Below, piece after piece: positions 61,066 to 64,000 of a stretch of DNA of 64,000 nucleotides. A program made the position numbers and the translations under genes. The notes beneath the pieces were generated by a model. The model was not told where the DNA came from. It saw nothing but the letters and a program-made list of their open reading frames with translations, and searched no databases. Source of the DNA: Adlercreutzia equolifaciens DSM 19450 (lineage in GTDB: Bacteria; Actinomycetota; Coriobacteriia; Coriobacteriales; Eggerthellaceae); contig NC_022567.1 of the NCBI RefSeq assembly GCF_000478885.1, forward strand, positions 558,001 to 622,000, in the 5' to 3' direction. Positions within the stretch are counted from its first letter, which is position 1; every line of letters starts with the position of its first letter.

Positions 61066-61752
61066 GTGACCAAGGTCATCAAGAGAGAACATGCGGAGCG
61101 GGCCCAGGCACACGAGAGCGTACTCGCTGTGCCCGAGGTCATGCGTACGGCCCCCGGCATCGCCATTCAGGGGCGCAAGATCCGCTCGCTGGTGTTCTCG
61201 ACGGATCTGGCCGTCATCTGCCACTGCGACGCCGATGCGGTGCTGGCGGTGTACCCCTTCACCTGCCAGCCGGCCATCACCCAGGCGCTTGTGGCCGCGT
61301 CCCAGCGCCCGGTGTTCAACGGGGTCGGCGGCTCCATCACCCAGGGCGAGCGCTGCGTGGAGGCGGCCCTGCACTCCGAAATGTCCGGCGTGGCGGCCGT
61401 CGTGGTGAACACGTCCATTCCTGTGGAGTCCATCTCGGCGCTCGTGGAGAAGGTGGCCGTGCCCGTGTGCGTGACCGCCTGCGCTGCCGACGACGTGGTG
61501 CACCGCCAGATTGCGGCGGGGGCCTCCATCGTGAACGTGGCCGCCGGCGCCCGCACGCCCCAGGTGGTGGAGGCTCTGCGCCAGGAATATCCCGACCTGC
61601 CGATCATCGCCACGGGCGGCCCGACCGACGATGCCATCCGCGCCACCATTGCGGCCGGCGCCGACGCCGTCAGCTGGACGCCGCCGGCCATTGCCGATCT
61701 GGAGCGCGAGGTGATGGAGAAAGCCCGGCGTTTGGCGGCCGAGCTGTTGTAG
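61066..61752 (+). CDS. TIM-barrel protein of unknown specificity
   Basis: 228 residues from GTG 61066 (GAGGAG upstream). A beta/alpha-barrel rhythm is visible: SLVFSTDLAVICHCDADAVL, GVAAVVVNTSIPVESISALV, VPVCVTACAADD, PIIATGGPTDDAIRATIAAG, ADAVSWTPP. The TGGP and SWTPP ends resemble phosphate-binding loops of NanE/KDPG-aldolase-like barrels, and relatives are often labelled hydrolase without proof. Two family-2 palindromes follow its stop. The substrate cannot be stated. Confidence 0.7.
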   Translation: MTKVIKREHAERAQAHESVLAVPEVMRTAPGIAIQGRKIRSLVFSTDLAVICHCDADAVLAVYPFTCQPAITQALVAASQRPVFNGVGGSITQGERCVEAALHSEMSGVAAVVVNTSIPVESISALVEKVAVPVCVTACAADDVVHRQIAAGASIVNVAAGARTPQVVEALRQEYPDLPIIATGGPTDDAIRATIAAGADAVSWTPPAIADLEREVMEKARRLAAELL

Positions 61753-61769
61753 AGCCCTGCAAGTGCGAT

Positions 61770-61798
61770 CCGTAGGGGCGACCTTGGTCGCCCCTACG
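61770..61798. repeat. short palindromic repeat, family 2
   Basis: CCGTAGGGGCGACC TT GGTCGCCCCTACG, the most symmetric copy. Confidence 0.75.
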
Positions 61799-61820
61799 CA
61801 GCTGGGGGCACCATTCCGGT

Positions 61821-61851
61821 TGGGAGGGCTGACCAAGGTCAGCTCCTACGG
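61821..61851. repeat. short palindromic repeat, family 2
   Basis: GGGAGGGCTGACC AA GGTCAGCTCC then TACGG. The stem differs from the other copies but is still paired. Confidence 0.65.
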
Positions 61852-61902
61852 GATGTGGGGCAAGCGAGGTTGACCGGCTCTACGTGGTAAACCGGCGGGG
61901 CC

Positions 61903-62811
61903 CTAAAGCATGTGGGTGACGAGGTAGCCTTCGCGGATGCCGTATTTGCAGGGGATAACTTCGGCGGCGGCCAGCTCCTCTGCGAGCGTGCGCACGATGA
62001 TCATGCCGGGAACGAGGCTGTGAACACGGTCGGGGGCGGCTTTCACGGCGCGATGGGCGAAAACGGAGACGTCGCCCTGAAGGAGATCGGCGAGTCCTTC
62101 CATGTCCTTGCGGCTGATGCTCTTGGGCCGGGTGTCGTCGCCCCACACGGCGGCGACCATCTTCGCGAGGGCGCGCACCGATCCGCCGATGCCGTAGAGT
62201 CGCTCGCTTCGGTACCCCTCCAAATTCGGCAGCGCCTGGAGTTCTTTGCGGAACGCGTCGGCGATGGTGCGGCATTCGGCCGGGGTGGGAATGACGCAGC
62301 GCACGTAGTTCGCGTAGGCGAGCACGCAGCCGAAAGGTATCGAGATCCCCGCATGGTCGCCATCGGCCGCAAGGGCCGTCAGCTCCGTCGAGCCGCCGCC
62401 GACATCGATGAGCGTGCCTGCTGCAAGGGGTGCGCCGATGGAGGCGCCGACGAACCCGAGGTGGGCCTCCTCGCGGGCGGAGAGCACGCGCACCTTGTGA
62501 TCGATGGCCGCCTCGATGGCCGCGGTTGCCGCTTCGGAATTCGCGCAGTTGCGCAGCACGGCGGTGGCGAAGATATCGACGCGCGCGCAGTTGAGGTTGT
62601 CGGCCAGCTTCAGCAGGTCGCCCAGCACGGCTACGGCTCGCGCGATGCCCGCGTTGGAGAGCGCCCCGTCGGTCACGTAGGCGGCAAGGCCGGCCATCTT
62701 CTTCTCGTCGACCAACGTGCGGAAGGGCTTGGCGGCATCTTCCCGCTTGGTCTCGTAAACGACCAGGCGAACCGAATTGGAGCCGAGGTCGATAACGCCG
62801 AGGCGTGCCAT
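61903..62811 (-). CDS. Ppx/GppA-family exopolyphosphatase
   Basis: 302 residues from ATG 62811 (GAAAGGA upstream). ASKHA fold with phosphate-binding motifs IDLGSNSVRLVVYE, FATAVLRNCANSE, and LIDVGGGSTELTAL. It hydrolyses terminal phosphates of polyphosphate or pppGpp. It has only the N-terminal two domains, as is usual in actinobacteria, so pppGpp versus polyphosphate preference is open. Confidence 0.92.
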   Translation of the reverse strand: MARLGVIDLGSNSVRLVVYETKREDAAKPFRTLVDEKKMAGLAAYVTDGALSNAGIARAVAVLGDLLKLADNLNCARVDIFATAVLRNCANSEAATAAIEAAIDHKVRVLSAREEAHLGFVGASIGAPLAAGTLIDVGGGSTELTALAADGDHAGISIPFGCVLAYANYVRCVIPTPAECRTIADAFRKELQALPNLEGYRSERLYGIGGSVRALAKMVAAVWGDDTRPKSISRKDMEGLADLLQGDVSVFAHRAVKAAPDRVHSLVPGMIIVRTLAEELAAAEVIPCKYGIREGYLVTHML

Positions 62812-62875
62812 GAGGATCCTTTCTCGAGGGTGCATTCCGCAGTGCTTCCCTAGGGTAACGCAACCTGCCGGCAAA

Positions 62876-62906
62876 GAGCCGCCCGATCGGGAAGACCGGG
62901 CGGCTC
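62876..62906 (-). terminator. terminator after the sortase gene
   Basis: GAGCCGCCCG / CGGGCGGCTC, followed on the minus strand by TTTGCC. Confidence 0.75.
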
Positions 62907-62937
62907 GGAGGAGGGGAGGAGCGGGTCGCTGTCGCCT

Positions 62938-63726
62938 CTAGACGGCGATGACCACGCGGTAATGGGCGTTGTCCCCGCAGCATGTCTGCAGAATGATCGA
63001 CTCGCCGTAGTCGGTCACGCGGGACTGGATGTCCTCCCAGTAGGTGTCGTCGGGCACGATGAACTCGTCGACGACGGAGTAGGTGCGCGTGTTCCCATCG
63101 GAGTCGCACACGGTGACGGGATCCCCGTTCTTCAGGGTCATGACGCAGGTGAAGTCGCCGGGGTTGTGGCCGATGAAGTAGCCCCAGCTGCCATCGGTGG
63201 TGCTATCGGAGCCCATCCACAGCCCCGCGCCGGAGGCGGGAGCCGAGGCGCTTTCGTAGGAGGGGACGTAGGTGACGATGTCCCCGTTCACGTCGATGGA
63301 GTCCGCTACCATTTCATCGCCTTCGGGGGAGATGGTCTCGAGGGGCTCGGTCACGTCGACGGCCTCCACGTCGATGGAATCGTTGGAGCCTTCGGGCGTC
63401 TCGCCGGCAGCGCTCGCGGCGGCCTTGGCGCCGGCATCGTGGCTTGCGCTGTGCTTGGCGGACAGGGAGGCGCGGCTGGAAACCGCGTCCATGGCCAACT
63501 CGTCGTGGATGTCATCGAACTCGGAGGCCATGGCCACCGCCTCTTCCTGATCCTCGTAGACGATGATGGAGGCCACCTGCTTGACGATGGACGTGTCCTG
63601 GGCCGCCTCGGGCATGGGCAGCGTGGCCGGATCGCGGTCGGGCTCCATGGCGTAGGCAATGCCGCCGACCAGGGCGAGCGCAGCGGCGCCGGAAACAACG
63701 GCGGCTATGAGTTTCGATGCCTTCAT
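62938..63726 (-). CDS. sortase-family protein with long N-terminal extension
   Basis: 262 residues from ATG 63726 (AAAGGAAG upstream). An N-terminal membrane helix (LIAAVVSGAAALALVGGIAYA) is followed by about 115 Ala/Ser/Asp-rich residues, then a sortase domain: GYFIGHNPGDFTCVM (catalytic His), NGDPVTVCDSDGNTRTYSVV, IILQTCCGDNAHYRVVIAV (Cys and Arg). Sortases cleave and join LPxTG-like surface proteins at the outer face of the membrane. Class is unclear (the TLxTC motif is LQTCC). No substrate gene is adjacent. The stretch 63727-64000 shows no gene. Confidence 0.8.
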   Translation of the reverse strand: MKASKLIAAVVSGAAALALVGGIAYAMEPDRDPATLPMPEAAQDTSIVKQVASIIVYEDQEEAVAMASEFDDIHDELAMDAVSSRASLSAKHSASHDAGAKAAASAAGETPEGSNDSIDVEAVDVTEPLETISPEGDEMVADSIDVNGDIVTYVPSYESASAPASGAGLWMGSDSTTDGSWGYFIGHNPGDFTCVMTLKNGDPVTVCDSDGNTRTYSVVDEFIVPDDTYWEDIQSRVTDYGESIILQTCCGDNAHYRVVIAV

Positions 63727-64000
63727 GACGCTTCTTCCTTTCACGAGGCCTATCGACGGAGTCGCGGACGGGCTTCTTCTTTGCGAGGCGAACCCTCTCG
63801 TGCGGTAAGGGCCAAGAATGGAACTTGACAGTGCCTATCTTAGGGTGTCCAGGTCACAAATAGGCTCTGAACTGGGCATTGTTGGAATCGCGTATGCGTA
63901 AGAGAACTTGTTCGGAAGAAAGAAGCCGCCTTGAAATACGCCCGTTTCCATCCCGTCGCCATTGTTGACGGCATGCAAGCGGAAACGGCGCGGGTTGCGC

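Noticed and set aside
63727..64000. TTGACA at about 63826 as a promoter
   Set aside because: No -10 element at a proper distance and no gene downstream in the window.

Overview
The window looks like chromosomal DNA from a high-GC anaerobic actinobacterium of the Coriobacteriia, most likely the gut family Eggerthellaceae (genus not settled from sequence alone). The clues are a LuxR-type regulator carried on a large multi-spanning membrane domain, Tat-exported molybdopterin and tungstopterin-type oxidoreductases with ferredoxin-like and NrfD partners, LL-diaminopimelate aminotransferase, several apparently leaderless genes, and GC-biased third codon positions. I see no rRNA, tRNA, CRISPR array, intact insertion sequence or prophage.

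Layout. 1-10.3 kb: end of an unknown gene, an amidinotransferase close to arginine:glycine amidinotransferase with an MHS-type permease, a small structured transcription unit encoding a nonapeptide on the minus strand, an unknown winged-helix protein, an aminotransferase, a membrane LuxR regulator with a small membrane protein, and an atypical IscU/NifU-like protein. 10.7-17.6 kb: a respiratory module. An aldehyde:ferredoxin-oxidoreductase-family gene diverges from a four-gene operon (ferredoxin, Mo-bisPGD catalytic subunit, ferredoxin, NrfD) of the polysulfide/thiosulfate reductase type. Two near-identical palindromes sit at matching distances from the two divergent promoters. 17.8-37.7 kb: mostly housekeeping: VanY peptidase, orphan Vsr, AlbA/RecG-like protein, pdxST with divergent pdxR, thiM under a TPP riboswitch, mnmA, LysR-cysK, a hybrid histidine kinase, WYL regulator, CDF transporter and dapL. 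38.0-42.8 kb: a formate-dehydrogenase-N-like alpha/beta pair whose alpha subunit has Gly where the Mo-ligating Sec/Cys should be and which has no cytochrome b gene.

42.9-52.2 kb: PezAT-like toxin-antitoxin, EttA, a low-GC lipoprotein with a complex inverted-repeat leader, a candidate type I toxin-antitoxin pair, a low-molecular-weight phosphatase, a YgbA-like protein, and an overlapping pair encoding a Trm9-like methyltransferase and an Elp3-like radical-SAM/acetyltransferase. With mnmA this suggests a bacterial route to mcm5(s2)U-type wobble uridines. 52.3-60.0 kb: an Rhs polymorphic-toxin graveyard. It holds a frameshifted Rpn-type gene, two orphan Rhs tips sharing a 162-bp core repeat, an AHH-type nuclease tip with an overlapping immunity gene, a polyimmunity protein, DUF4240 immunity genes (one intact, one deleted) and a chimeric immunity gene. 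60.2-64 kb: thrH, a TIM-barrel protein, Ppx/GppA and a sortase.

Small palindromic repeats of at least four families are scattered through the window. Several sit in frame inside genes (mnmA, elp3, pdxR, and the gene at 9148-10275) and have visibly lengthened those proteins. All functions come from reading the sequence and family knowledge; no database search was run.
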